Assembly: GCA_022072055.1 (NCBI GenBank)
Contig: JAJVIK010000009.1
Span: 1-64,000, forward strand
Source of the DNA: a bacterium
GTDB taxonomy: Bacteria > Hinthialibacterota > Hinthialibacteria > OLB16
Direction of reading: 5' to 3'
Length of the DNA stretch: 64,000 nt
Position numbers and translations under genes: made by a program. Below, piece by piece: positions 17,991-28,151 of the stretch. The notes under the pieces are model-generated. The model ran no database searches, had not been told where the DNA came from, and was given only the letters and a program-made list of their open reading frames with translations. Numbering within the stretch: position 1 is the first letter of the stretch; each line of letters begins with the position of its first letter.

Positions 17991-20900
17991 ATGGTGGCCA
18001 TGAGAAGCAAAGGGCCTCTGAGCGCCGGCCTGCTCGCGCTGGGAGTCTCGCTCTTTTGCCTTGGGCTTGCGTCGCGCCCCGCGAACGCTTACATCCGTTT
18101 CAACACGGGCGCGGGCTCGGCGAACGAGTCCGCCCTCGCGTCGTGGAACCTCGGGGCCTATCCGAATGGCATCCCTTATGTCATCCGAACCGATGTCGCG
18201 GGAGAAGGAACCTACGACATCCACGGAGCCTCCGAGTTTGATTTGATCCGCGAATCCTTCCAGGTCTGGGAGGATGTGGGGTCCTCCGCGATTGCCTTCC
18301 AAAGACTCGGAACCAGCAAGCAAGTGGTCCCCGGCCAGGTGGATGGGATCAACGCCATCGGTTTCGACAACGCCAGTCCCTTCGCTCAGGCGGGGGTCCT
18401 CGCGATTGCTCTGGTGTCGGTCAAGAACGGCTCGCAGGGCAACCCAGGCGAAATTGCCGAGGCGGATGTGATTGTCTTCGACTCCGCCGATATTCGCTGG
18501 AGCGCCTCCGCCAGAAACTCGATCACCGGAATACCCGGCTCCCAACTGGAGATCAACCTCAAGGAAGTGGTGGCCCGCGAGGTCGGCCACTTCTGCGGAC
18601 TGAACAACAGCCTTGTCCGTTACCCCTACGATAAGACCCTTTTCACCCTCCAGAACGGAGTGATCATTCGCGATTCCCGCACAGGGCCGTTTGTCTCCAC
18701 CGCCCTCATGTATCCCTTTGCCCTCACCGGTTCGCCGGTGCGCGCCTCAGCGGTGATTGGGGGAGTCCTGAACCCGGATGACATCGCGGCGGTCGCTTCG
18801 ATCTATCCCGTGCCGAACAACGCACAGACTCTCGGGTCCATCAGCGGGCGGATCACAATCCAGGACATGGCGGCCCGAACCACCAGCGACCTTTGTGGCG
18901 CGCATGTGATCGCTCTCGGCGGGGTCGGGAGCATCCCCGTCGCGAGCGCCCTCAGCGGACCGGATGGGACCTACCGCATCGATGGCTTGGCCCCAGGGAA
19001 CTATCGGGTCCTGGTGGAGCCTTCCTCGCCCGCGGACCTCCAAGACCTCTACTCCAACCTTTCCGACCTGGCTCTCGATTTCCACGCCGAGCTTTACAAT
19101 AACGCCTATCTTCCCGAGACCGACCGCGCCGCCACCGTGGTGGTCAACGGCGGCGTTGCCACCTCGGGAATCGACGTGGAAGTCATCAAGACTGTTCCAG
19201 TCAGCGAAATCACCTACGCCGCCGGCGGCGAAACCGACGACAACGGCGAACCGGTGGTGGTCAAGATCGAGCCGGACGACACGCTCGCGGACGCCACCCG
19301 CCTGCGGGATGAAGATCGTGACAAATTCATCGTTGTGAACGACAGGATTCAATTCCCGGGTGATAGGGACACTTACCTCCTTCACGCCAATCGGGATGAT
19401 GTTTGGAGCGTGGAGGTCTTCGCCGACCGAAACGGTTCACCGCTGGACCCGCTCCTCTCACTCTTCGGGCCGGGAATCCAGGCGGTTCCCTTTGCCACCG
19501 CGGACAACACGATTGGGTTGGGAAAAGACGCCCGGATCATTTTCACCGCGCCCGAGGTGAACAATTATTTCATCCAAATCACCGACGCCGCCGGGATGGG
19601 ATCCAACAACCACTTCTACAGCTTGGTTATTAAGAAGCTCTCCGGAAGGATCCCGGTCACCCCTCTCGGCGGTCCCACCGCGGTTCTCTCAGTTCCCATT
19701 TCGGACGCCGACTTGGTCGCGGCCGGATTTACCGATCCCACCTTCGGACATGTCTCCATCACCGAGCTGAAGGTGCAGTTTCTGGATGTGGATGGCGACG
19801 CCGGGCTGAACCCCGATGGGAGAGACTTCCTTCCCCCCGCGCGCTCCCACCGCGCCGATCTGAACATCATCGAAGGGGGCTTCATTCTCTTCAAGGATGA
19901 CGGAATTGTCCCCGGAGTGTTCGACTACGACCCGGTCACCCCCGACCCGGCCCAGGATTCGCCCGTGGCCCTTTCCGAGGCCCCCACGATCCAACCCTTC
20001 GGTTTCGGATTCGAGGTCACTTTCCGACCGGAGGAGCCCCTGGTCCTCCCCGCGGAACGACCCGGCGCCACCGACGCCACGCCGGATTTCCATATCGTCA
20101 TCCAACCCTCTCTGATGCTCCATCATGGGGATGACTTCCAGGTCATTATCCCGAAGGACGGCATCCGGGTCCGAAACAACAACGCTCCTCCCCCGCAGCC
20201 GGAGGTCACTCTTTTCAGTCAGCCCTACCCGCCGCCCTTTGAGCGGAACAAGTACACGGGGGATATCGTCGAACCGCGCTCCTTTGTGCCGACCGGGTCC
20301 GGTTTCGTTGATGTGCGTTCAATCGATTACGCCACGGTGGGACTGAACCTGATCGGCGATCCGGCGGAAGAGTATTGGATTTCCCAGGTGGAGCTTTCCT
20401 TTGTCGGTTACTCCTTCCACCGGTTGAAGGGGATTGCCTTCTTTGATTTCCTGGAGCTCTTCTTTCCCTATCAGACTGACCCAAGACACTACGGATGGGA
20501 CCTGACCGACCTCCTGCCGTTGACCAACGGAACGGTCACCAGCGGAGGAGTCTCCCTGTATCAGGACAACGACAACCTGGGGACCGCGGGGGATGGAGTG
20601 CCGAATTTCGGGCTGAACGGAGATGTGTTGGTCCCGCTAACCGGCGCCCAGCGGTTCGAGGTTTTTGATATCGATGATGTCCCACAAGAAATCCTGGTCG
20701 GGCTCCTGCCCCACCACATGCAGCAGCACATCACCGTTGACGATTTTCTCCTTTTCCGGGATGAGGTCGGTGTAACCGCCTTCAAGGCCATCCTCCCAGT
20801 CCTGCCTCAGGCGGACAGACTGGTTCCATCCTCCAATCGAGCCCAAGACGGGACCCTCGGCGCGGACATGTTTATCACCATCCGCACCAGCCATTTGGCG

Positions 20901-23900
20901 AAGGCGCTGGATGTTTTTATCCCGTATGTTCAGGTCGATGGAATACGTGTCTCAAACAACCTGTCGGAGGTGATTGCGTTCCAGGATCCGACTCGCTCCA
21001 CCCTGGTGAACGGGCGCACGCTCCGACCCATTGATAGCACTACTTCTCCGAGCACGGCCCTCGTTGAGGTCCGTCCCTCACCCACGATTCTCTTGAAGGA
21101 CATGGTCAACCCCGCCGACCCAAGCTCCCGGGGGAACATTATCGGAAGCTCGGCCGAAGGCGCGCCGCCGCTCGCCGTTCTGGGGATCGACGCCGAAGAC
21201 TCGGGAAGTTCGGCCCTGGTCTCATACAATGCTTCGGGTAGCACCGACATTCTTAGCGGCGTGGATGTTGTGAACACGGGCCTTGTGCTTGATTCGATTC
21301 GTGTTTTCATTGACCCCGTGGATTCGCCCCCTGAGATTCCGGCTCCCCCGCAACAGTTTATCGCCAATATCTTCGGGACCGCCCCGCCCTTCACATTGAG
21401 CCAGCAAACACTGATCGACTCGGACACGATCGACTTGCCGGACCGTGGAATCGAGATCATGGTGGATGACGACACCACCACGGGGGATTTCCTCGATAAC
21501 GACGGCGATGGGCTGGTGGACGAAGAGCTCCTCAACGACACGGATGATGATCTGGATGGAATTACCGATGAGGGCGACCAAGGGGATGGGGATGCCCCCG
21601 GCCTGAACGGACAGTTGGACCCCAACGATGATGTGATTGCGTTTCTCCAATTCAACGACATCAATCGGTTTACAACAGTCTACCCGTTCACCTCCTATGC
21701 GGCCGCTCCAGTGGTTTCCACTACCGGCGAGGGATCTTTGTTGATCGATTACACCGACCTGACTGGGAATTCCCAATCCGAGGAGGCGTTCGCGTTTGAC
21801 TTGGCCGCCGAACCCCTTTCGCAGATCTTCTTCGATTCGGTCTTCTTCCGCATCGACCACCCAGTCCTCGTGAGTGTTCCGGCGCAAGCAGCACCCTCGG
21901 TGGGAGCAAATTTCAGCCCGCCGTTTCAGTTTCCCCACGGTTTTTACATCGACTATGGGGACGATTTGACCACGTTGTTTGATGCCGGCACGGAAGTCGT
22001 GAACTACTACTTCAGAACGGAAATCCCCAACTCGAACGGCATCAATGCATTGATCGGGCCCGACTTCTTTGTCTCCGTGCGCATGGGACCGGACGCGCTG
22101 AACGGGGATTCTTTCCGGGTCCGAATCCCGGAGAACGGCATCGGCTACAGCGCGTACCGATCCGTGACCCCAGTGGGATTGGATGTGAGGCCCGGCGCCG
22201 CGCCGGTGGGAGACTTCTCCTCCTCGCGAGTTCGAGTTGGGACCGACAATTTCGTCCCCTCACTCACGTACCTCAAACCCATTCGACAAAACAACCGGGC
22301 GCGCGAGGTTCTCGTGGATGGACGCGTCGAGTATGAATTTGAGGTCGAGTTCACTTTTGAGGATCCGGATAACGACGCCCAAGTCGATTTCTTCTGGGAC
22401 ACCGACCGCTTCGGCCTGGACGGCAAGGAGATTCCCCCGGCCTACAACCAGTCCACCACGAATATCATCGATAATGATGGCGAGCGTCCCATGCGCTTCA
22501 TCTTCCGCTTCCCCGGTGAGCTCGCCCGCAAGACCTTTGCTGAGGCCTACATCTACGGGATAGTGACGGATGACGTAAACCCGCCGAAGCCGATTTACGC
22601 CCCCACGGCGATCATTCTCGACGCCACCAGCCGGAGCACCTACAACCCGGCCGACTTCATCCTCGCGGATAACCTCGGCCAGATCTTCGGCACCGGCGGA
22701 GCCAACGCCAACATCCCCGAATTCCGTCAGAACCGCAACATCATCCGCGACTTCGAGCTGACCCCCGCCGAGCGCGGCGGCCTTTACCTCCACGGCGAAG
22801 GGCGCGTGGTCCTGCGCGGCGACCCGGACCCCTGGGCCGATTTCGTGCGCACCGGCATCGATGTGACCTTCCCGCAAGGCGCCGCGCCCTTCATGGGAAT
22901 GGACCTCTTCCGTGACCTCGAACCGGACTTCCGGAACAACGGCTTCTACCTCCTGGATGCCATGGGCGGAGTTCACCCGGTTGGAGCTGTCCCCCCGGCG
23001 GGGTTCTCCCTCGCCGGAGCGCCGATGCTCGGGACCGATCTCGCGCGGGACATGGAACTGACCGCCACCGGGCTGGGGTTGCTGATCCTCGATGGAACCG
23101 GCAGGACCTACGCGCTGGGCGATGCCCCCCAAGCCGCCGGCGCGCCCGCTTTCTCGTTTGATATCGCGCGCGATGTGGTGATCGCCCCCGGCGGCAACGG
23201 CTTCTACATGCTGGATGGATTCGGCGGGATCTACACCATTGGTGACGCGCGGGCCTTTGACACCACCGACATCCCCTTCTTCCCGGGGTCGGATGTGTTC
23301 CGCGGCATCTCGGTGGTTCCCGGCGGCGCCGGACTGCTCGTCTTGGACCGCGAGGGTCAAGTCTATGGCGCGGGGGATGTCCTCCTGGGACCGAATCCCG
23401 TGCCTCCCAATGCCATCTCCGAACCGGCCGGAGTCAACCCCGGCGACCCGATCGTGTTCACGCCGCCGAACAATGTGGTCACCGGCGAGCTCGGCGGGGC
23501 ATTCATTGATATCGAGTCGGCGGGCACGGGAACTCTCCCTCAACAAGGGACGGATATCCTAGAATCGCTTTGTCGAGCCATCGTTCTCGAAGATCTGCAG
23601 GGTGTGTTGCGCCATTTCTCGACCGACTTTGTCGACGATCAAGGGCACGGTCTGACCGATCTGAGCTCGGTGTGGAAGCAATTCTTCGACTATTTTAAGG
23701 TGATCAGTTGTCGCATCGGTCGGGACAGCGTCCGAGTGAGTCAGGACGCGACCGGATTTGTCGTTTCGGCCAGCTTTGAGATCGCGGTCCTCAACCCCTC
23801 GCTGACTGTGTTCGCGCCCGCGGATGACCCGCTGATCCTCGATGTCGTGGATGATGACTTTGACCCGGGTCCCTTCATCTTCGGACCGGTGCTCATCGAC

Positions 23901-24962
23901 CAGGTCGCGCGCTTCTGGGAGACCGGCGATGGGCGCGGGTGGCGACTTTCGATCATTGACGATGATTACAATGAGGGCAGAATCGACCGCGCGGACCGCA
24001 TCATGGCCGAGCGGCACTTCACGAAGACCCGGACCCAGGCCTCGCGCGAGGGCGAGGGGACCATCTTCTTCGAGGAGGAGGATATCCGCTCGGAAGGGTC
24101 AAGCACCAACAGCGAATATATCTTCCGCTTCATTGAGGAGGTCGAGGGCTTCGGAGGCGCGGCGGAAGAACAGCTGACACCGCCGGGCGGCTCGATCGGC
24201 GGTTGGCACCAACCGGTCCTTTATGTTCTGGCCCTGGGCGCCTCCGGAGGGGATGAAGGGGGAGATGGCACCAACGTCGATGTCTTCCAGACCGTTCTCT
24301 TTGAGCTCCCGGTCTCCTTCAGGGTTCGCGTTCTGAACCAGGGAGGCGCGATCATCACCGGCGGAGAGCAGGCGGTGTTCGGCACGATCCCGATCCACGA
24401 GGCCCTCGTGGGTGATGTCGTTCAAAACGACGAAATCAACGAGACAGTCAATAACCCTGGCGCGTGGCGCTTCTTCCCCAAACCGGGAATAACGGTGGAT
24501 GCCGGTCGGGAGAACATTGTTGAGAGCCATTTGCGCGCAACCGCCGGACCCGAGGATGCCTCAATCACTCTGGAGGTCTCGGATCCGAACAGCTCCGCTT
24601 TCCTCGTGAACCTGACCGAAATGGACCGGCTCGGGTCCCTTCCGCCCGACATCATTCCGCTTCCCACCAACCTTCGGATGCTGCCCGAGGAGGTGAATCT
24701 GCTGCCCTTCGGCGCGTTCCAGAAGAGCATCCAGGTCAGCGCGGGGAATGATGTCCTCATTACCTTCTCGCGCAACGAACAACGCGGGGTGCGGGACCGC
24801 CTGATCTACGCGACCTTTCGCATCACCTCCGTGGTGGATGCGGTCGACGAGGGAGGGGGCGGTGGGACCGGAATTACGGGAACCGATGTGGAGAACTGCT
24901 CGTTCATTTGGCGGTACAGTCCGACGACGGACTTCGTCACCAATATGGTTCCCTTCAAGTAG
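17991..24962 (+). CDS. Giant secreted protein headed by a degenerate matrixin-like domain
   Basis: About 2323 residues. A signal peptide ends near PANA-YI. The first ~290 residues resemble an M10A matrixin, with the downstream Met-turn-like ALMYPFAL, but the zinc motif reads AREVGHFCGLNN instead of HExxHxxGxxH. Two of three histidines are lost, so peptidase activity is unlikely. A carboxypeptidase-regulatory/Cna-B-like domain (GPDGTYRIDGLAPGNYRV) and a PPC-like domain (PGDRDTYLLHA) follow. Next come at least three copies of the GDDFQV module shared with the 7407 gene and acidic LDNDGDGLVDE loops near 21500. Five ~45-residue ARDxE...LDGxGG repeats lie at 22670-23390, followed by an NTF2/SnoaL-like stretch and a beta-rich tail. 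ATG 17991 follows GGGGGA by 11 bases; TTG 17907 only adds leader. Confidence 0.8.
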   Translation: MVAMRSKGPLSAGLLALGVSLFCLGLASRPANAYIRFNTGAGSANESALASWNLGAYPNGIPYVIRTDVAGEGTYDIHGASEFDLIRESFQVWEDVGSSAIAFQRLGTSKQVVPGQVDGINAIGFDNASPFAQAGVLAIALVSVKNGSQGNPGEIAEADVIVFDSADIRWSASARNSITGIPGSQLEINLKEVVAREVGHFCGLNNSLVRYPYDKTLFTLQNGVIIRDSRTGPFVSTALMYPFALTGSPVRASAVIGGVLNPDDIAAVASIYPVPNNAQTLGSISGRITIQDMAARTTSDLCGAHVIALGGVGSIPVASALSGPDGTYRIDGLAPGNYRVLVEPSSPADLQDLYSNLSDLALDFHAELYNNAYLPETDRAATVVVNGGVATSGIDVEVIKTVPVSEITYAAGGETDDNGEPVVVKIEPDDTLADATRLRDEDRDKFIVVNDRIQFPGDRDTYLLHANRDDVWSVEVFADRNGSPLDPLLSLFGPGIQAVPFATADNTIGLGKDARIIFTAPEVNNYFIQITDAAGMGSNNHFYSLVIKKLSGRIPVTPLGGPTAVLSVPISDADLVAAGFTDPTFGHVSITELKVQFLDVDGDAGLNPDGRDFLPPARSHRADLNIIEGGFILFKDDGIVPGVFDYDPVTPDPAQDSPVALSEAPTIQPFGFGFEVTFRPEEPLVLPAERPGATDATPDFHIVIQPSLMLHHGDDFQVIIPKDGIRVRNNNAPPPQPEVTLFSQPYPPPFERNKYTGDIVEPRSFVPTGSGFVDVRSIDYATVGLNLIGDPAEEYWISQVELSFVGYSFHRLKGIAFFDFLELFFPYQTDPRHYGWDLTDLLPLTNGTVTSGGVSLYQDNDNLGTAGDGVPNFGLNGDVLVPLTGAQRFEVFDIDDVPQEILVGLLPHHMQQHITVDDFLLFRDEVGVTAFKAILPVLPQADRLVPSSNRAQDGTLGADMFITIRTSHLAKALDVFIPYVQVDGIRVSNNLSEVIAFQDPTRSTLVNGRTLRPIDSTTSPSTALVEVRPSPTILLKDMVNPADPSSRGNIIGSSAEGAPPLAVLGIDAEDSGSSALVSYNASGSTDILSGVDVVNTGLVLDSIRVFIDPVDSPPEIPAPPQQFIANIFGTAPPFTLSQQTLIDSDTIDLPDRGIEIMVDDDTTTGDFLDNDGDGLVDEELLNDTDDDLDGITDEGDQGDGDAPGLNGQLDPNDDVIAFLQFNDINRFTTVYPFTSYAAAPVVSTTGEGSLLIDYTDLTGNSQSEEAFAFDLAAEPLSQIFFDSVFFRIDHPVLVSVPAQAAPSVGANFSPPFQFPHGFYIDYGDDLTTLFDAGTEVVNYYFRTEIPNSNGINALIGPDFFVSVRMGPDALNGDSFRVRIPENGIGYSAYRSVTPVGLDVRPGAAPVGDFSSSRVRVGTDNFVPSLTYLKPIRQNNRAREVLVDGRVEYEFEVEFTFEDPDNDAQVDFFWDTDRFGLDGKEIPPAYNQSTTNIIDNDGERPMRFIFRFPGELARKTFAEAYIYGIVTDDVNPPKPIYAPTAIILDATSRSTYNPADFILADNLGQIFGTGGANANIPEFRQNRNIIRDFELTPAERGGLYLHGEGRVVLRGDPDPWADFVRTGIDVTFPQGAAPFMGMDLFRDLEPDFRNNGFYLLDAMGGVHPVGAVPPAGFSLAGAPMLGTDLARDMELTATGLGLLILDGTGRTYALGDAPQAAGAPAFSFDIARDVVIAPGGNGFYMLDGFGGIYTIGDARAFDTTDIPFFPGSDVFRGISVVPGGAGLLVLDREGQVYGAGDVLLGPNPVPPNAISEPAGVNPGDPIVFTPPNNVVTGELGGAFIDIESAGTGTLPQQGTDILESLCRAIVLEDLQGVLRHFSTDFVDDQGHGLTDLSSVWKQFFDYFKVISCRIGRDSVRVSQDATGFVVSASFEIAVLNPSLTVFAPADDPLILDVVDDDFDPGPFIFGPVLIDQVARFWETGDGRGWRLSIIDDDYNEGRIDRADRIMAERHFTKTRTQASREGEGTIFFEEEDIRSEGSSTNSEYIFRFIEEVEGFGGAAEEQLTPPGGSIGGWHQPVLYVLALGASGGDEGGDGTNVDVFQTVLFELPVSFRVRVLNQGGAIITGGEQAVFGTIPIHEALVGDVVQNDEINETVNNPGAWRFFPKPGITVDAGRENIVESHLRATAGPEDASITLEVSDPNSSAFLVNLTEMDRLGSLPPDIIPLPTNLRMLPEEVNLLPFGAFQKSIQVSAGNDVLITFSRNEQRGVRDRLIYATFRITSVVDAVDEGGGGGTGITGTDVENCSFIWRYSPTTDFVTNMVPFK

Positions 24963-25061
24963 TGAGGACTGCCCCGGGAGACCGTTACCGGGCCGGCCGA
25001 GGAATCGTTTGATATTGAGTTAGGCTTCCTGAATCGAGGGGAATAGGGAGGGTTTCAGTTC

Positions 25062-25994
25062 ATGGTGTTCCGGGTTGTCGGCGTTGCCCTGGCCCTCGCG
25101 TTGGTCGTGGCCGTGGTGGTCCTTGTGGGCTCCCCCTTTGGCGCAAAAAGCGAGGTGGAGCGTTTTCCTGAGGTTGCGCTCGTACCTCAGCCCCAGCCCA
25201 TGGATGTGGAAATCAACGACCGCCTGATCGAACGTTTCATCGCCGAGGACCGTGGCCTGCGCGCTGCTCTCGAGGGTGGCCCCGCGGTCTCTTCCTCAAC
25301 GGGAGAAGCTCAGGAAGAAGCGAGCGCTCCCCCAAAGAGCGAGAAGGAAATCATCTTCGAGCTGCTTGCTCCCTGGGTCTACGTGAAGCATCGGAGGATC
25401 AACGGGATCGAAGAGGCCACCTTCCACAACCAAAGCAACCAGAAATCGACTCCCTGGTTGCCGGTGGGCGGCACTCTCCAGGGCGCGACGATCATCAGCC
25501 TGGATTCCGACAAGGCGGTCCTCCAGCTCGGCTCCGCCACCGAAGAGTTGCTTTATGTCCCCCTGAACCCCCCGCCGTTTGACCCGTCGGTCCCACGCAC
25601 CCCCGAGCAGGTCGCGGACGCCCAGAGGCGATATTACATGCTTCACCATCGCCGGTTCCTCGTGATGGGACGTAAGTACAACGAGCTTGCGGGTCGTCCC
25701 AGGGACATGCAGATTCCCTCGCGGCAGGAGCAGCTCCAGCAGATGGACTCCTATCTTGCCGACATGGAGAAGCGAGTGGACAACATGGTCCCCGTGGAGC
25801 CGCCCGACCCGGCCTTGGTGGATACAAGCCAGATGACCGAGGAGCAGCTCAGGGCGTACCAGACTTACCTCGAGAATATCAGTCGGACCCCCGATGAGGT
25901 TCGCGCCGCGCTCGCCGAACAGCGTCGAAAGGTTCAGGAACGAATGGCTCAAGAGGGACAGTCCCCCTCCCCAGGCGGAAGCGGACAACAGTGA
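25062..25994 (+). CDS. Membrane-anchored GspC/PilP-like protein, paralogue A
   Basis: 310 residues with one N-terminal membrane helix (VVGVALALALVVAVVVLVG), then a Ser/Ala-rich linker. A small beta-domain near residues 100-170 (LPVGGTLQGATIISLDSDKAVLQLG) has the G(T/V)L...II...AVLxxG pattern of the GspC homology region or PilP. The C-terminal 120 residues are charged and probably helical. Known relatives connect inner-membrane and outer-membrane secretion or pilus parts. Assignment rests on pattern, not on a full-length match. It follows the giant exoproteins, and the paralogue downstream has the same architecture. GGGAGGG lies nine bases before the ATG. Confidence 0.5.
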   Translation: MVFRVVGVALALALVVAVVVLVGSPFGAKSEVERFPEVALVPQPQPMDVEINDRLIERFIAEDRGLRAALEGGPAVSSSTGEAQEEASAPPKSEKEIIFELLAPWVYVKHRRINGIEEATFHNQSNQKSTPWLPVGGTLQGATIISLDSDKAVLQLGSATEELLYVPLNPPPFDPSVPRTPEQVADAQRRYYMLHHRRFLVMGRKYNELAGRPRDMQIPSRQEQLQQMDSYLADMEKRVDNMVPVEPPDPALVDTSQMTEEQLRAYQTYLENISRTPDEVRAALAEQRRKVQERMAQEGQSPSPGGSGQQ

Positions 25995-26055
25995 CCCCCA
26001 CGGGGGGACCCTCACCGCCGAGGAGCGGCCCCACGCCTTGGCCTTGCCTCGATTC

Positions 26056-26970
26056 ATGCGCACGCCCCTGATCGCCCTGTCAGCCATTGCCGCGGTCGCC
26101 GTGCCGATCCTTGTCTACATCGCGGGGGATCGGGGTATCGAACCGCTTCCACGTAAACCGATTGAAATCCCGATTACTCTTCCCTTCCCGGACCTTTTGG
26201 CGCGTGAGTTGAACCACATCGTCGCGGAGGTCGATACCGAGAAGATTCTCGCGGCCACGACTGATGCAGCGTTTTCGAGCACGGTCGGCGGCGCCTCGAC
26301 GGCGGGGGAGGCGGCCTCCGAGCTTGTGGCGTCCGACTCTCCACCGGTGGACAGCCGACTCCTGGCCGACTCATTGTTCCTTGAAGAGCGCTACAGCGAG
26401 TTCGCGTACCTGGGTTCGGCCGGGAGCATCTCAGGCAAACGGCTTGGAACCTTCCACACCATCGCCTCGGGTGACCGCAAGACCGCGCTTGAGGGGGGAA
26501 CCATCCACATGCTCCACATCGACAAGATTGAGGAGGATCATGTGGTCCTTTCCCACGGCCAAGCCGAGCCGGTCAAGAAACCCAGAATCACGCTGGAGAT
26601 CGATGACCGCCCGGAATCGGAGATCTCACCCGAGGAGAGGCAGGCGCGCGAAACCCGTTACAAGGAGCTCTTCGGGAATCGTCACCTGGTGGAGGCTCGC
26701 CGCCATGCTCGGGAAAACGGCCTGCCGGAGGTTCAGGCCCCCACTCCGGAACAGGAGGCCGAGGCTCGTAAGCGCTACATGGAGACCTATGCGGTCTTCT
26801 TTCAGAAGCTCAAGGCCGGAGACCCCACCGCAAACCCGCGCGAGTTCCCAATACCCGACCAGAATTTCGAGGAGAACGTTCGGAGATACTTTGAAACGAA
26901 TTGGCCGAACCAGGTGGAGGTCACCACGGACCCCGGCAATCCCTCCGATCCGTCCAGGAGGGAAAACTGA
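26056..26970 (+). CDS. Membrane-anchored GspC/PilP-like protein, paralogue B
   Basis: 304 residues from ATG 26056: an N-terminal membrane helix (LIALSAIAAVAVPILVYIAG), a low-complexity linker, then an HR/PilP-like beta-domain (LEGGTIHMLHIDKIEEDHVVLSHG). The C-terminal region (about 220-300) is charged and helical. The layout matches the preceding protein, although identity is low, suggesting an old duplication that gives two partners of one envelope complex. The start is uncertain: the frame is open further upstream inside the previous gene, and no strong Shine-Dalgarno precedes ATG 26056. The stop lies two bases before the next ATG. Confidence 0.5.
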   Translation: MRTPLIALSAIAAVAVPILVYIAGDRGIEPLPRKPIEIPITLPFPDLLARELNHIVAEVDTEKILAATTDAAFSSTVGGASTAGEAASELVASDSPPVDSRLLADSLFLEERYSEFAYLGSAGSISGKRLGTFHTIASGDRKTALEGGTIHMLHIDKIEEDHVVLSHGQAEPVKKPRITLEIDDRPESEISPEERQARETRYKELFGNRHLVEARRHARENGLPEVQAPTPEQEAEARKRYMETYAVFFQKLKAGDPTANPREFPIPDQNFEENVRRYFETNWPNQVEVTTDPGNPSDPSRREN

Positions 26971-26972
26971 GG

Positions 26973-28151
26973 ATGCTTTGCCTGATTCTCCGCCTCACAA
27001 GAGCCTTCCCCATTTCGCTCTTGGTGTTCTTCTACGGCTGCGCCTCCGAACCCAAGGGGCCGCCTCCAGCTGAGCAGGCCAAGGCCGCCTCGGAAACCAC
27101 CCCCGCTCGCGTCGAGCCGACCCCGACCGCGCCTGGAGGCGCCGAAAACCCAGCCGACGTGACCGTGGCGGTGGTTGGACCCTACAAGATCACCCTCGCG
27201 GACCTCACCTTGCTGACCAAGGAGCGCGAGGCCGCCGCTCAGCCGGCGATGGCCACCATGACCGTCACGGATGTGCGGAGGCGGATTCGCAAGGAGCACC
27301 TGGAGGAAATGGTCGAGCGGCGGCTCTTGATCCTCGGGTCGAAGGAGCATCCCGAATGGGTCAAGGGGGGCTCGGTGGAGCTGGAGGTCAAGAAGCGGCT
27401 CGCGGAACTAGGGCCGGATGAAGTCGAAAGACGCAGGAAGATTGCCAACGTTCCCAAGGAGAGTTTTCTTGAAGAGTTCCGCCGATATGTCCGAGAGGAG
27501 CTGATGCAACGGGAGATCCTCCGTCGCGAGGTGAATGAAAAGGTGGTTGTCACCGACGAGGAAGTCCGCGAACGGTACGAACGTGACCGCGAGAAGACTT
27601 TCCATCGCCCCCAAAGCTGGGCGGTCCACCACATCGACCGGTTCCTCCCCAGGGGAAAGGCCGCCGAGCTTCCCGCGCTGATGGAGCGGATGGAGGCGCT
27701 CCGCTCCGAGGTGGCCTCCGTCATCGCGTCGGCCACCGCTCCGCGAGCCAAGGCCGATCTCATGGTTCCCTTCGTGAAGGCCCACAGCGAGGCCCCGGAT
27801 GCCCAGACCGGATATGCCTACATCTATGACACCGAGGGGCTTCGATTCGATCCTGAGTTTGTGAACCGTGTCCGCGGCTCCACTCCGGGCGAACTCAGCC
27901 CGGTTTTCGAACTCGCTGGGGACGAAACCCGGGTCGGAGCCTGTTTCTTCCTCACCTTTGACCGCAAGGAAGGAGTCTACACTCCGACCGAGAGCGCGCT
28001 TCGCACCGTGAAGGCGCTCCTCCGCCGTGAAAAGGGCGAGGCGCTTCACAACGCCCTATTCGAGAGGCTGCGGCGCGATTATCCTGTCCGCGTGTTTGAG
28101 GATAGACTCTTCTCGGGGCTGGAGGATGCCTCCGGCCAGCCGCGCCCATGA
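26973..28151 (+). CDS. SurA/PpiC-like periplasmic foldase lipoprotein
   Basis: 392 residues. A membrane-targeting N-terminus (ISLLVFFYGC) gives a plausible lipobox with C27. A SurA-N-like helical region follows (TVTDVRRRIRKEHLEEMVERRLL; KESFLEEFRRYVREELMQREIL). The segment NEKVVVTDEEVRERYERDREKTFHRPQSWAVHHI is the usual entry into a PpiC/parvulin domain. The C-terminal part then reads like a parvulin fold (GELSPVFELAGDETRVGACFFLTF). Such proteins escort secreted or outer-membrane proteins across the periplasm. Here it sits between the GspC-like pair and a Wzz-like gene. It overlaps the next gene by four bases (ATGA), and GGAGGGAAAACTGAGG precedes the ATG. Confidence 0.65.
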   Translation: MLCLILRLTRAFPISLLVFFYGCASEPKGPPPAEQAKAASETTPARVEPTPTAPGGAENPADVTVAVVGPYKITLADLTLLTKEREAAAQPAMATMTVTDVRRRIRKEHLEEMVERRLLILGSKEHPEWVKGGSVELEVKKRLAELGPDEVERRRKIANVPKESFLEEFRRYVREELMQREILRREVNEKVVVTDEEVRERYERDREKTFHRPQSWAVHHIDRFLPRGKAAELPALMERMEALRSEVASVIASATAPRAKADLMVPFVKAHSEAPDAQTGYAYIYDTEGLRFDPEFVNRVRGSTPGELSPVFELAGDETRVGACFFLTFDRKEGVYTPTESALRTVKALLRREKGEALHNALFERLRRDYPVRVFEDRLFSGLEDASGQPRP

